In this document: piece after piece, positions 39,684 through 49,219 of the stretch
How positions within the stretch are numbered: the first letter of the stretch is position 1
Layout of the letters: every line of letters starts with the position of its first letter
Source of the DNA: Aurantiochytrium sp. KH105
Lineage: Eukaryota; Sar; Bigyra; Thraustochytrida; Thraustochytriidae
Direction: 5' to 3'
Assembly (NCBI GenBank): GCA_003116975.1
Contig: BGKB01000002.1
Coordinates: forward strand, 558,001-622,000
DNA length: 64,000 nt
Made by a program: the position numbers and the translations under genes
The notes under the pieces: generated by a model
Told to the model about the DNA's origin: nothing
The model's database searches: none
What the model saw: the letters and a program-made list of their open reading frames with translations, nothing else

Positions 39684-40367
39684 TCAGGGGCTAACGCGCG
39701 TGAGCTTCCACACATGGTCGCTTCCGTCGCCTTCGGCTACAATGTCAGCATTCTGACCTTTGACAGTCTCCTCGTCCGGCTTGGACACGCGAGCATCTTC
39801 CTGCGCAAAGTTGTCAAATAGATTCAGGTACTTGGCATAGCGAGGCCACAGAAGCATGACGACAAAGGTGTCTGGGGGCTGCAGTAAGTCTCCATTCGAG
39901 TCCTTGCCGCCCTCGGGAATAGCCCCTTTGTCAAGAAGATCCTTGAAATTGTCAACGCCCGAGGGCAGCACAGACCGGGGCTGCGGCCAGTAGAACTGTT
40001 CCCGCGCGCTATCCGAGAGCTCACTCCACTGGTTCTTGCGCAAGGTGACCAATTTGTCATCCTTGGCATCGGCCGCAACCACCTCGAGGTCGCCCGTGAG
40101 TCTGTACTGCTCGCGCGAATCGGTGAAATACCAGCAGAGCTCAGCGGCGCTGTTTGCCTTTGCTTGCGTAACCTTTTCGGCCTCGCCATTTGTGATAAAG
40201 CGAAGAGCTTTGCGCCCGTCTTGCTCGTACCATCCTCGGAATACCACTGTTCTATTCGCTGGGATCCCGTCGCTGCTCACCGTAGCGAGCTGCGCGAACT
40301 TGAGCTTGGCATCTTTGATGCTGCTCTGCAAACGCTCGCTCCATACTCTGAGCGCACCTTCGGACAT
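39684..40367 (-). CDS. Alr4036-type FMN-binding PNPOx-fold oxidase
   Basis: 227 residues from the ATG at 40367 (MSEGALRVWS). The split-barrel FMN-binding fold is shown by FAQLATVSSDGIPANRTVVFRGW, then ALRFITNGEAEKVTQ and ELCWYFTDSREQYRLTGDLEV, the arrangement of the Alr4036 family of pyridoxamine-phosphate-oxidase-like proteins. WSELSDSAREQFYWPQP and TFVVMLLWPRYAKYLNL are further family blocks. The true substrate is not established; some members may oxidise PNP/PMP, others may be FMN-dependent reductases. The gene is distinct from the canonical PNPO 5 kb away. The two together may reflect separate B6 functions. Confidence 0.8.
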   Translation of the reverse strand: MSEGALRVWSERLQSSIKDAKLKFAQLATVSSDGIPANRTVVFRGWYEQDGRKALRFITNGEAEKVTQAKANSAAELCWYFTDSREQYRLTGDLEVVAADAKDDKLVTLRKNQWSELSDSAREQFYWPQPRSVLPSGVDNFKDLLDKGAIPEGGKDSNGDLLQPPDTFVVMLLWPRYAKYLNLFDNFAQEDARVSKPDEETVKGQNADIVAEGDGSDHVWKLTRVSP

Positions 40368-40866
40368 CCTCCTTTCCACGTCTGCGCTGCCAGTCACGGC
40401 GTAAGCTCGCGCGTGGCTTGATGGCTTTGGCCGTAGGCGATGCGCTTCGCCTCTGCGTATTTCAAGTTCAAGGCTTCAACGCAACTCGCCAAGAGTGAGT
40501 GTGAACCTCAGGCGCCTCATTCTTCCCGAGCGCAACGCAATTTCAATTCTTTGCCCTATTTTCGACAGGCCTCCAAATCTCAACCAAAACTAGTTTTTAG
40601 AGTCAAATTCTGGTCACTACTAGATTATGACTGACCTCATTTTGGATGCAAGCTTTGGCGCATTGTTATGTATGACAGGCTAGATGACAGGCCCACAAGC
40701 TGGAGCTTTGATTTGAGAGGACTTGTTATAGCTTCTGGAGCGGAGCCTAGATTCGATTTGGAGGTCGCGAGTATTGGGCCGAGTTGTACGACAGTGTGCG
40801 TCTCAAATATAAACACCCTCCTCGCGATCACGTTCTGCACACCCAAATCCAGATCCCACGCTCGCC
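40368..40866. other. Divergent promoter region
   Basis: About 500 bp between the FMN oxidase (minus) and the receptor-like gene (plus), of ordinary composition. Nothing specific was recognised. Confidence 0.5.
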
Positions 40867-42600
40867 ATGACGGCCACGACCTTGACGCTCGCGCTGCTTG
40901 CCGCCTTGCTGACCACAGTCGCGCACGCGCTCTGCCTCTGCAGCAACGCGACGAGCGTTTACTTTGACTGCACACCCGGAAATGGGGGCACCTTCCCAAG
41001 CAGCGTGTGGAAGATCAGTTGCCGCGAAGATGGTGGCGTCTTCGGCGGCAACGAAACCTGGCCGAACTTTGAGGGCCTCGACTTCTTGCAAGAGTTCTAC
41101 ATTGACGACGTGTCGGTCGCAGGCCAGCTCGACGTCCTCAGCGACCTTGCCAATCTCACGGTGCTGTGGACAGGACCGAGTGTGGAGCTCAAGAACTTCC
41201 CCGAAGGCCTTGCGAGGTCCTCGAGCCTCCAAAATCTGACAATCACAAGCAGCGAGCTTCAAAGCGTCTATGGCAAGTTCTGGGTGGTGCAGTCTCTGGT
41301 CAAGGTGGAGCTGAACTCGACCGAGCTTGAGTGTCTCTCACCTCTTTCGTTGGCGACGAAAGCGTCAGTATCCTTGAACGGGGGTGAGTCAGTTTGCTTG
41401 ACACGTTTCTGGGATGACGTTGAGAACAAGCACACCTCATTCTTCGCGTTCTTCTTCTCTGTCGGGATGATTGCTGTCATTGCCTCATTCGTCGCTTGTT
41501 GTTCTATTCCTGTCTTGATCGATATGGATATCCTTCCTGATGATACCGTCGAGACGGGGACGACCAGGTCGAATGGCGCACCAGAAACGTGCAGCTATCT
41601 TAAATGCCTCTGCTTCGGTCTGATATTTTGCTTTATTGGGAGTTCGCTTCTCGTTACTAACTTTGGGTCTGAACTATGGCGACCTGGGAACTTAATCATT
41701 TACAGCGACCCTCTCGCAGCGGAACCCAACATGGCGGAAGTTATGGAAGATCGTTATCAGACTGGGAGAGTTCTTGCTTTGGCCAGCGTTGTTCCTCACA
41801 CGTTGATTTTAGTCGCTGTTTATCTGCTCAACAGGTCTAATCTTGTCGTGGAAGCTGGGTCGTCAGGGTGTTTTGGTTTGCTCACTTTTTCAATGGCTAT
41901 AGTCATCTTCATAGTCGTCGCAACGATTACTTTGCTGCTCCTTCTCATCCCAGCCGCAGGGGCCATTCGATACCCAGATCTTCGAACGTCATACCTTAGC
42001 ATTTGCCCGCAACAAGGTGTTTGTGCAAACGCGACGCACTTTTGGGATTGGCAAGCAGAGGCATATACGGAGTTTTCGTCGCCGTATTTCTCGTCTCACC
42101 CAATATACTCGATTTACATCAGTGACCCAAGTGTTCCAGCATCCTACTACGAGATTGAGTCACGCTTCGGGAATTACCCTTCTTATGTGGAGAAACCCTA
42201 TGAGCGACATCAGTACGACACAGAAGTGCTGAATGAGATTTACCACATTGCCAACACGTTGCGCTATTTCGGCAATCTCGATCAGGAATTCTCCCGTGCT
42301 ACTCTGTGTCGTGAAATAGATGCCTCTTGGGAGGGAGCATGCCCGATTGCTGCCTACGTTGACGTCTATTCCAGGTCATTTTACGAGCACCCCATATTTC
42401 AATCAGTGCTTCTCTTTGCGCTTCTATTGCCAGGGGCCCTGTTTGGCATCTTTATTCTCGTCATGCTCTTGACGCTTATGTGCTATGGCAAGACTAATAG
42501 TTCTTCGGTCATGGGAGATCGCCCGAAGCAAGTCGAGGACATAGAAGGAATGGTCTTCCCCATGGACGAGATCACAAATACGGTACCTCGTGTCTTGTAA
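40867..42600 (+). CDS. Signal-peptide-bearing multi-pass membrane protein with LRR-like ectodomain
   Basis: 577 residues. A signal peptide (LTLALLAALLTTVAHA) is followed by a Cys-rich, N-glycosylation-rich ectodomain to about residue 195. Its periodic Leu pattern (LSDLANLTVLW, LARSSSLQNLTITSSELQSV, LVKVELNSTELECL) looks like three to four leucine-rich repeats with a C-terminal Cys cap. Five hydrophobic helices follow near 200-220, 245-265, 300-320, 335-365 and 515-545. A second exposed Tyr/Ser-rich loop of about 145 residues lies before the last helix. The short cytosolic tail has no known domain. It could be a surface receptor or adhesion protein, but no family was recognised. Codons after about 41400 are visibly less GC-rich than in neighbouring genes. 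Confidence 0.7.
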   Translation: MTATTLTLALLAALLTTVAHALCLCSNATSVYFDCTPGNGGTFPSSVWKISCREDGGVFGGNETWPNFEGLDFLQEFYIDDVSVAGQLDVLSDLANLTVLWTGPSVELKNFPEGLARSSSLQNLTITSSELQSVYGKFWVVQSLVKVELNSTELECLSPLSLATKASVSLNGGESVCLTRFWDDVENKHTSFFAFFFSVGMIAVIASFVACCSIPVLIDMDILPDDTVETGTTRSNGAPETCSYLKCLCFGLIFCFIGSSLLVTNFGSELWRPGNLIIYSDPLAAEPNMAEVMEDRYQTGRVLALASVVPHTLILVAVYLLNRSNLVVEAGSSGCFGLLTFSMAIVIFIVVATITLLLLLIPAAGAIRYPDLRTSYLSICPQQGVCANATHFWDWQAEAYTEFSSPYFSSHPIYSIYISDPSVPASYYEIESRFGNYPSYVEKPYERHQYDTEVLNEIYHIANTLRYFGNLDQEFSRATLCREIDASWEGACPIAAYVDVYSRSFYEHPIFQSVLLFALLLPGALFGIFILVMLLTLMCYGKTNSSSVMGDRPKQVEDIEGMVFPMDEITNTVPRVL

Positions 42601-43185
42601 CGGATGTCAAATAACCATCTTCTCGTTTTTCTCGTCAAGTTGTTTTGATTGTCAGGATAGGGGCTTGCTGTCCCTGTCTCTTGCGCTTTTCCTCGGAGGA
42701 GGAGATATGCGCAAAGTTGTCGTGCGAAGAATGAATGAGATTCTCATAGCTGGAAGTGACAAGTCGCTCCAGGCCGTGGATGGAATGATGCGGCCAAAGC
42801 TAGCTACTGGCCACCGGCAATCATTGACACCTAACAGAGAGCATGTTGTGTCCTGTGACACGTTGTTTCATTTTTCAGAGGGGCATGTTCGCACGCGTTC
42901 CTCTATCGATCACATCATTCCCGGGCCACCTCAAAGTGCCCTGTCTCTCCCCATCCAGCAAATTTCAATCATACTTGCGATCGTTTTCACCCAATTTCAA
43001 ATCGAAAAGGCCCATGCGGCCTGTTCGGGGACTGACTGGGCCGTGAGCGGAACACTTACGAATGAAGCCTGACCATGGTGGAGCAAAAGCACACAACTCC
43101 TTACCAACAGGTCATTGGCCCAAAGGTGACAAAGAAGAGAACAATATATTATCCACAATCTCCTCCTGCTTTTACAGATACGAGC
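42601..43185. other. Convergent 3' intergenic stretch
   Basis: 585 bp between two convergent stops, with lower GC. A short open frame at 42590-43072 has no recognisable content and is not called. Confidence 0.5.
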
Positions 43186-45162
43186 CTAGCGTCGCGCCAG
43201 CGAAATTGCGGCGAGGAGCAGTGCGACCGAGGCAAGCTTCGTGAGACGGAGCGTAAAGACGCTGGAAATCCGGGACCAGACACTGGGATATAGCTTCGCA
43301 TCAAGCTCGGTAAAGGTGCAAAAAAGCTTATCATCCTCGATATCGTGCTGCATGCTCGAATCCAGCATTGCCACAAGCTTGAGGATAGAGTCATGAATCC
43401 AGGCAATGCGCCGGTACACGTTAGAGTCGCGGCGAATGCGATACTGCATTTTTACAGGGCGAAAAGGATTGAAGGAACCCAAGGTCTGCAAGTACATTGG
43501 ATTCGGCCGAGTCAGTGGGAAGCGAAAGGGAAGCCGCAGGCTGTTGGCAAGGCCCGGAAAGATACGAGTCACCAAGGTTGCCAAAGGTCCCGCTGCAGGA
43601 CCTGACTCGTCGAGCTCAAAGGTGAGCAGGTCAATGTCCTGCTCAAGCTTGGCGAATATTTTCCGTAGATTCGAAGCCTGTTCGCGCTCCCGCAAGGCCT
43701 CTTCGGAAATGTCGGACAGATTTGTAGTAGCGTCGTCTGCGGGGTTCGCGTCGGCAAGACGCCACAGTTTGAAGAAATCGATGTAACGAAGCACAGAGCG
43801 AGAGTTGCGCGGATCCAGCATAATCTTGGCGATGTTCTGCATCTGCACGCGGTACAGCGCAAAGCAGCCTGGCGCAACGGTGGTCGCAAAGTCGCCAATC
43901 CTCCCATGCTTGTCCATCTGCAGCAAGTTGTCATCGCGGAGATGGGTGTAGTCATCCGCAAAGGCTGCAATAACCTCGATCACCGTGCTATCCTTGTAGT
44001 ACTGGGTATTCTCTTTGCGCATAAGCTCGAGCCAGCTAAAGAATTCGCCAAATTGGTAGAGTGTCGATATTTTGGCGTTAAAAGCCGGACAAAAACGCTC
44101 GCAATGGCTCCTTGTGCATGTCTTCTCGTGCTTCTCCTTGAGGAGGAAGCCAATACTGGCCATACTTTTGAGACGCTTCATGAGCTCGATGCCCGTATCC
44201 GCGGCTTTGTACTTGGTCATGATCCCATACAGGTAGCTATCGTGCGTATTGAGGTAGGGGAGGAGCATGGGCTCGCCGAGAAGGTCGCTGTTGAGGTCAT
44301 GGCCGTCGTAACCCGGAATCAGGGGCGTATCGGAAGCGTCGCTTGAAGCGGTTTGCTCGATGGCGCGTTGAAAGGCGCTGCGAAAAGCCGAAGCCTTGGC
44401 CTCGGGGGTCAGCGTGTTTTCGCTTAGGAACCGCCTCGGCCCTCCACTCACGGAGAGCTTTTTGTACACCTCGCGGCAAAAGTTTTCGTTCATGTACCTC
44501 GCACCGCTAAAGGAGCACACCGTGCTCCAGCAAAAGATCACGATGTCATGTTTGCCCTTCTCGTAAAAGGGCTGGTCCATGCGTTTGCGCGCGACCTCGG
44601 TGGCGAGGGGCTCTGTGGTGCAGCAGTTGAGGATGAGCAGGCGGAGTTTCTCAATCTCCGCGAGCAGGTTCGCCAGCACGGGCGCGTCGGGGCTGACCTC
44701 GGCGCCGAACTTGACCTTGCCATTCTTCGTGGCGTGGCCTGCGAAGACGATCGCCGTGTACTGGTCGTGATCTCCGCGGTGCGCAAAGTCTCTCCACGTG
44801 CACCCCTCGACGAAGTTCATCCCCTCCTCCCGGGCCGCGTCCACGAAGTCCTTCCAGGACCTCGAGGCCCTTGCTTCCCCGCGGACGGCGCCGCCTTCCG
44901 CAGCGCCTCCCACATCGCCCGCGTCCGCAGCGTCGCCCGCGGGAGCCCCTGCGTGCGCGAACGGCTCGAACCCGTCGAAGCGGCCGGGGCGCACGGCCCT
45001 GCACACGGCCTCGAACTCCTCGCGCAGCACCTTCTCCTGGTCCTCCTCCTCCTTGCCGTCCTCCTTGAGCGCCACGAAGAGCCACAGGTCGCCATCGAAG
45101 CCGCGCGCGCCATCCCCGCCGCCATGCTGCGCGCCGCCGCCGCCGCCCGCGCCGCCGCGCAT
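43186..45162 (-). CDS. CHAT/caspase-fold-like protein with C-terminal hydrophobic tail
   Basis: 658 residues from the ATG at 45162. The segment YTAIVFAGHATKNGKVKFG, then APVLANLLAEIEKLRLLILNCCTTE, has the layout of a caspase-fold peptidase: His143 after a hydrophobic strand, and Cys180/181 at the end of the next core strand, as in CHAT domains and metacaspases. ATEVARKRMDQPFYEKGKHDIVIFCWS continues the fold. The remaining 400 residues are helical without a known domain. The last 20 (LASVALLLAAISLARR) form a hydrophobic, tail-anchor-like end. A death-like or signalling protease role is possible but unproven. Frame continues upstream of 45162 as antisense to PNPO and is ignored. The first 30 residues are Gly-rich, so the start is uncertain. 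Confidence 0.6.
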   Translation of the reverse strand: MRGGAGGGGGAQHGGGDGARGFDGDLWLFVALKEDGKEEEDQEKVLREEFEAVCRAVRPGRFDGFEPFAHAGAPAGDAADAGDVGGAAEGGAVRGEARASRSWKDFVDAAREEGMNFVEGCTWRDFAHRGDHDQYTAIVFAGHATKNGKVKFGAEVSPDAPVLANLLAEIEKLRLLILNCCTTEPLATEVARKRMDQPFYEKGKHDIVIFCWSTVCSFSGARYMNENFCREVYKKLSVSGGPRRFLSENTLTPEAKASAFRSAFQRAIEQTASSDASDTPLIPGYDGHDLNSDLLGEPMLLPYLNTHDSYLYGIMTKYKAADTGIELMKRLKSMASIGFLLKEKHEKTCTRSHCERFCPAFNAKISTLYQFGEFFSWLELMRKENTQYYKDSTVIEVIAAFADDYTHLRDDNLLQMDKHGRIGDFATTVAPGCFALYRVQMQNIAKIMLDPRNSRSVLRYIDFFKLWRLADANPADDATTNLSDISEEALREREQASNLRKIFAKLEQDIDLLTFELDESGPAAGPLATLVTRIFPGLANSLRLPFRFPLTRPNPMYLQTLGSFNPFRPVKMQYRIRRDSNVYRRIAWIHDSILKLVAMLDSSMQHDIEDDKLFCTFTELDAKLYPSVWSRISSVFTLRLTKLASVALLLAAISLARR

Positions 45163-45468
45163 GCCGCCGCCCGCGCCGCGCCCGCGCCCGCGCCCGCGCT
45201 CTGCGCGCCGCCCTGCGCGCCGCCCTGCGCGCCGCTCTGCGCGCCGCCGGGCGCGTCCGGGCCGCGCGCCCTGCGCGTATCCGGGCCGCTCTGCGCGCCG
45301 CAGATCGCGCTCTGGCCGCGGCGTGCGCGCTGCAGCTGGCCGCGGCGTGCGCTCTGCAGCGGCGCGCGCAGCGGCGCGGGGGGCTCGCGCGCGGAGAGCC
45401 CGGCGGCGGAGAGCCCGGCGGCGGAGAGCCCGGCGGCGGAGAACGCGGGCGCGGACGGGGCCGGGGCG
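45163..45468. other. Very GC-rich divergent promoter with tandem repeats
   Basis: 306 bp between the CHAT-like gene (minus) and PNPO (plus). It includes repeated GCGCGCCGCCCT units at about 45209-45250, a doubled TGGCCGCGGCGTGCG at about 45310-45355, and four GGAGAGCCCGGCGGC units at 45397-45442. It can probably fold strongly and may be a bidirectional promoter. Confidence 0.7.
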
Positions 45469-46188
45469 ATGATGGAGCACGAGAACGAGAACTCGAGCTC
45501 GGGCCGCGAGGACGCCGAGGCGCAGCGGCGCGCCGGCGAAGGCGGGCAGCAGCTCTTCGGGCTGCGGCAGTTCTACTCGGACGAGGGCCTGGCGGACGAC
45601 CTGCTGCGGCAGCCGCCGCTGGAGCTGTTTTCGGCGTGGATGTCCGATGCGCGCGAAAGCGGCAACGTCGAGCCCAACGCCATGGTCGTCAGCACCTGCG
45701 AGGACGCCAAGCCGTCCTCGCGCGTCGTGCTGCTCAAGCTCTTTGACGAGCGCGGATTCGTGTGGTTCACGAACTACGAGAGCCGCAAGGGCCGCCAGCT
45801 GGCCGCGAACCCGAATGCGTCCATCCTCTTCTTCTGGCAGGAACTGCAGCGCTCCGTGCGCATCGAGGGCCGCGTCGAGCGCATCGAGCCCGAGCTCTCC
45901 GACGAGTACTTTGCCGTCCGTCCGCGAGAGTCCCAGGTCGGCGCGCTCGCGAGTGACCAGAGCCAGCCCATCGCATCCCGCGAGGCACTCGAGGCCAAGG
46001 AGGCCGCGCTCAAGGAAAAGTATGCACAAAACGACGACCCTATCCCGCGCCCGGACCACTGGGGCGGCTACCGCCTTATTCCGGACTACATTGAGTTCTG
46101 GAAAGGTCGCCCCTCCCGTCTCCATGATCGTCTCGCCTATACCAAGACGGAAGACGGGTCCTGGGATGCCAAACGTCTGCAGCCCTGA
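45469..46188 (+). CDS. PNPO: Pyridoxamine 5'-phosphate oxidase
   Basis: 239 residues. It catalyses FMN-dependent oxidation of PNP or PMP to pyridoxal 5'-phosphate, the last step of the B6 salvage route. Family landmarks run in order: PLELFSAWMSDARESG, NAMVVSTCEDAKPSSRVVLLK, FVWFTNYESRKGRQLAANP, FFWQELQRSVRIEGRVERI, the PRESQVGALASDQSQPI loop, and the C-terminal WGGYRLIPDYIEFWKGRPSRLHDR with the final LQP. The FMN- and PLP-contacting Arg, Lys and Trp residues are all visible. Two adjacent ATGs (45469 and 45472) start the frame. No clear targeting peptide is seen, and the first 35 residues are acidic. There is no intron. Confidence 0.96.
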   Translation: MMEHENENSSSGREDAEAQRRAGEGGQQLFGLRQFYSDEGLADDLLRQPPLELFSAWMSDARESGNVEPNAMVVSTCEDAKPSSRVVLLKLFDERGFVWFTNYESRKGRQLAANPNASILFFWQELQRSVRIEGRVERIEPELSDEYFAVRPRESQVGALASDQSQPIASREALEAKEAALKEKYAQNDDPIPRPDHWGGYRLIPDYIEFWKGRPSRLHDRLAYTKTEDGSWDAKRLQP

Positions 46189-46970
46189 GCATGGAACGCA
46201 ACCTCGGGAAACTAGATCCCGTTCACGCGCATTGCAGTTGCGCAGGATCGCTCCCAGCACTTTGACGCTTAGTTCACTAGGCCAAGTCTTTATTTCATTT
46301 TCAGTCTCTCGAGCATCGATCTCTTGGCATCAAAACCAACGAGAGTGAGCATCTACCTCTTGGCGTCAAAATCACAAGCAACTTGCAGCGAGTGCAAATT
46401 TAGCCGGGTCCCTTTTTTGACATCTCTGCAGTGATGAATTGGCAAGAGAATGAACGATCCGTCACAAGGCCAAAAAACTAAAAATCTATCGGCCAGGATG
46501 ATGGTGATCGATCATGAACTTTCTGCTTCGAATTTTGATGTATACGCCTAGTTTCAGGTCAATCAATGAATTTTGTTACTCGAAAGCTGGCTAACACGAA
46601 CAACATCTCATTCTTGTCGTTCCCGGCATCGTCTTCCTTGGTTGTGTGTGCAGCAGCGGCAGGCAGACACACCGGCACTCAGCCATGTCACTAGTAACAT
46701 CTATCGAATCTTCTCCTTCTAAAGAGGCTTCCTGTCTTGCACGCGTTGCGTCAAGCTTGCTTGCACGCACCACCAAAAGCTTATCGACTGTCCGGTGACG
46801 TGTTGCGGGCATCGCGTGCGCCACAGGCCAGCGCCCGCTACGCCATCGCATAGACCTCGCGCCCCCTGCCAACCCCTCTCGCTGGTGCGCGCCGCCGAGC
46901 AGAACCTGAGTGGGAAAAGTCACGAGGGGAGTGATTCAATTCAATCGTTCAATCCAAGAGGCCTACGATC
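46189..46970. other. Intergenic region upstream of the methyltransferase gene
   Basis: About 780 bp. Short direct repeats of ATCTCTTGGCATCAAAA and its variant ACCTCTTGGCGTCAAAA occur at 46318-46335 and 46352-46369. No gene was recognised. Confidence 0.5.
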
Positions 46971-47873
46971 ATGGCGTGCGTGCAGCGCCCGGGGTTTGGG
47001 CACGAGCGAAAGCTAAAGCAGGATCTCGTGCGCGAGAGCCCGCTGGTGAGCTCCATCAAGCTTTTAATCCCGCTTATGGTCTTTCCGCTTATGCTTATTG
47101 CCGCCTTTTACAAGATCCTCCCTCTTATGATCGTATACTTGGGCGTCAGCCTCGGGCTTGGGTACTACTTTGCGCAAAGCAACGTGGACTTCGTCATCTC
47201 ACTTTCGCGACCCTCGTTCGAAAGCGCCTCAGAACACTCCCTCGGTGCGTTGCGCTCGCAGCTCTTGCTCGGTCTCCGGGGCAAGGTCCTGGACCTTTCT
47301 CCAGGTAGCTCGTACGCACTGCACGCGTACTACACGGCGCCCAAGAATAAGGTCACGAGCGTCACAACCTTTGAAACCAACGACACCTTGCGCAAACTTG
47401 CTGAAAGGCGGGCTGCTGCCATGCAAGAACGCCATGGCGTACCCACACGCATTGTCCAGGGCGTGTCCCGAGATGATTTCTTGCAAAAGCAGCTCGAAGA
47501 GCAGGGCGAGAACTCGCAGGACGTCATCGTCTCGTACGCCTTTCTCAATCAGGTGAGCGACACTGCAGAGCAAGTGGAACTTATCTTTAAGCTCTTGCGG
47601 CCTGGTGGTACTCTTGTCTTTATGGAGAGCGAGCCATACGACAAGGACACACTCGACCGAATGCTCCAGTCTTTGTTTCGAGGTATCTATAAGACCTTGT
47701 CGAATGGGACGGACTGCATGCGGCCCATCCTTCCCGTGCTGCAGCAACAGACAGGCTGGGATGTCTCGGTGACAAGCATTGAGGCGTCCGAATTGCTTTT
47801 CTCGAGCAACCTGAAAATGGGGTACGCCATCAAGAAGGCGACCGGATCGGAAGCAGAGCCTACATCATTATGA
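46971..47873 (+). CDS. Membrane-anchored SAM-dependent methyltransferase-like protein
   Basis: 300 residues. A hydrophobic double segment at about 28-68 (LLIPLMVFPLMLIAAFY, ILPLMIVYLGVSLGLGYY) precedes a class I methyltransferase fold. Motif I-like GLRGKVLDLSPGSSYALHAY lies at about 102-121, a motif II-like acidic strand end is VTTFETND, the core strand is DVIVSYAFLNQVSD, and KLLRPGGTLVFME is the classic motif before strand 5. The layout recalls METTL7/TMT1-type membrane methyltransferases on ER or lipid droplets, but TMT1 family residues were not confirmed. Substrate unknown. Confidence 0.65.
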   Translation: MACVQRPGFGHERKLKQDLVRESPLVSSIKLLIPLMVFPLMLIAAFYKILPLMIVYLGVSLGLGYYFAQSNVDFVISLSRPSFESASEHSLGALRSQLLLGLRGKVLDLSPGSSYALHAYYTAPKNKVTSVTTFETNDTLRKLAERRAAAMQERHGVPTRIVQGVSRDDFLQKQLEEQGENSQDVIVSYAFLNQVSDTAEQVELIFKLLRPGGTLVFMESEPYDKDTLDRMLQSLFRGIYKTLSNGTDCMRPILPVLQQQTGWDVSVTSIEASELLFSSNLKMGYAIKKATGSEAEPTSL

Positions 47874-48097
47874 GTATGCCACCTGCCGCGTGAGCTGCTT
47901 GGCGCCGTAGCAAGCGTGCCATTGCGTACCGAAAACAAGATAAGGATGGTATTTGTGTTTGTGTGTATGTGAATTTTCCTTGAGCATTTGTAAAAGATTC
48001 ACGATTTGTGAGCAAAAAGGCCTCTTCTTTTTCATGCTAGGTTTCTACTTTTCGGTGGTGACAAACAAATGGACAAAGAAAATACTTATTTTTTTGG

Positions 48098-49003
48098 TTA
48101 ATCGCGGTGTGGACGCTGACGAAGAAAGGCGTCCTGGGCCCGTCTAGCATCGTCATTAAGGCGCGCGCTCTGGGTTGCGATTTTCGCGGCCACGAAAACC
48201 GTGCCGGCGGCAGCGCTGTAGAGTCCAGCAAGGTATGCCGCCACAAGTGAAGTGGCCGCCACAGATGCCAAAAAGAAGAATCCAACGGCGAGCAAGAAGC
48301 TCGGCTGATATGCTGCCACCACGCCCCACAGATAATAGTAGAAACCAACAAGCGCGCCAATGAGGCCAATCGTGAAGTTGAGCAGCATGTTGACGATCAG
48401 GCGCAGACCGAATTCGACAAGCGATTCGTCGCGGCCCATGGAGCTAATCGACATAAAGATAAAGTCATACCATGAGGATCGCTGGGCAAATTCGCGTCCA
48501 CCTGCGAATTGCGACCAAAAGAGCTCGCGAACCTCCTGCACGCCATACTCGCTAAAGATGCCGACGGTCTGCTTTGCTTCTGAAGAGATCGACGCAAACT
48601 CCTTTTCGATAGAGTAGAGATTATCTTGCGCGGCGCGGAGGTTCTCGTAGTTTTCGTGGCAGGCTTCGTCGCAGGAGAACCATCCTTTGGACTGCGCGTA
48701 CTTGTGCTGCCAGACGTAGACCTGCTGCTGCGCGGCATCAAGCCGCTTATAATCAATCTTTGACAAAATGCGGTTGTACGTTTGTTCTTCCTGGTGCGAG
48801 ACCTGGAATCCCGTCGCAAAGAGGACAAGGACGAGGCCAAAGATCCACATTCCCGTGGTCACCTTGTTGCGCTTGGCGAACCTCACGCCGCCGTTGATCA
48901 TAATCATCGAGAAGTCCGGGATGTCGCCGCCGGCGTCGCCTCCGCGGCGTGCCGCCGCGGCAGACATGGCGCCCCGCGCGCGGGCTTCCTCTGGCCCTTG
49001 CAT
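48098..49003 (-). CDS. Conserved-looking multi-pass membrane protein, unknown function
   Basis: 301 residues from the ATG at 49003; a second ATG at 48967 (MSAAAARRGG) is equally plausible. One membrane helix (MWIFGLVLVLFATGFQVS) is followed by a soluble loop of about 130 residues containing the Cys pair FSCDEACHENY and helical heptads (LSKIDYKRLDAAQQQVYVW). Three to four closely packed helices follow (IVNMLLNFTIGLIGALVGFYYYLW, FLLAVGFFFLASVAATSLVAAYLAGLY). The C-terminus is short and basic. I recall similar unnamed proteins in plants and algae but cannot name the family. The loop would be lumenal or extracellular if the N-terminus is cytosolic, and its Cys pair could form a disulphide. Confidence 0.65.
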   Translation of the reverse strand: MQGPEEARARGAMSAAAARRGGDAGGDIPDFSMIMINGGVRFAKRNKVTTGMWIFGLVLVLFATGFQVSHQEEQTYNRILSKIDYKRLDAAQQQVYVWQHKYAQSKGWFSCDEACHENYENLRAAQDNLYSIEKEFASISSEAKQTVGIFSEYGVQEVRELFWSQFAGGREFAQRSSWYDFIFMSISSMGRDESLVEFGLRLIVNMLLNFTIGLIGALVGFYYYLWGVVAAYQPSFLLAVGFFFLASVAATSLVAAYLAGLYSAAAGTVFVAAKIATQSARLNDDARRAQDAFLRQRPHRD

Positions 49004-49219
49004 CGCGACGCGAGCGGGCGAGTGAGTTGGCAAGTTGAGCTGGCACGTCGAGTTGCCGGCCGAGCCCAGGAAATCCAATTTGCGTTCTGCCAGGCAGCTG
49101 AAGTAGTAGCTAGCTAGCTAGCTCCCAAAGGCGGCTCGCGCGGGCGCGAAGAACGAGAAAGACTCGCACAGGGCGAGAGAGAGTGAGAGAGACGGCTTCG
49201 GGCGGCGACCTCGGCGGAG

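Noticed and set aside
45163-46260. Long minus-strand open frame continuing the CHAT-like protein upstream across PNPO
   Set aside because: It is antisense to the well-supported PNPO coding sequence and has only biased, repeat-like residues; GC-rich coding DNA often leaves the opposite strand open.
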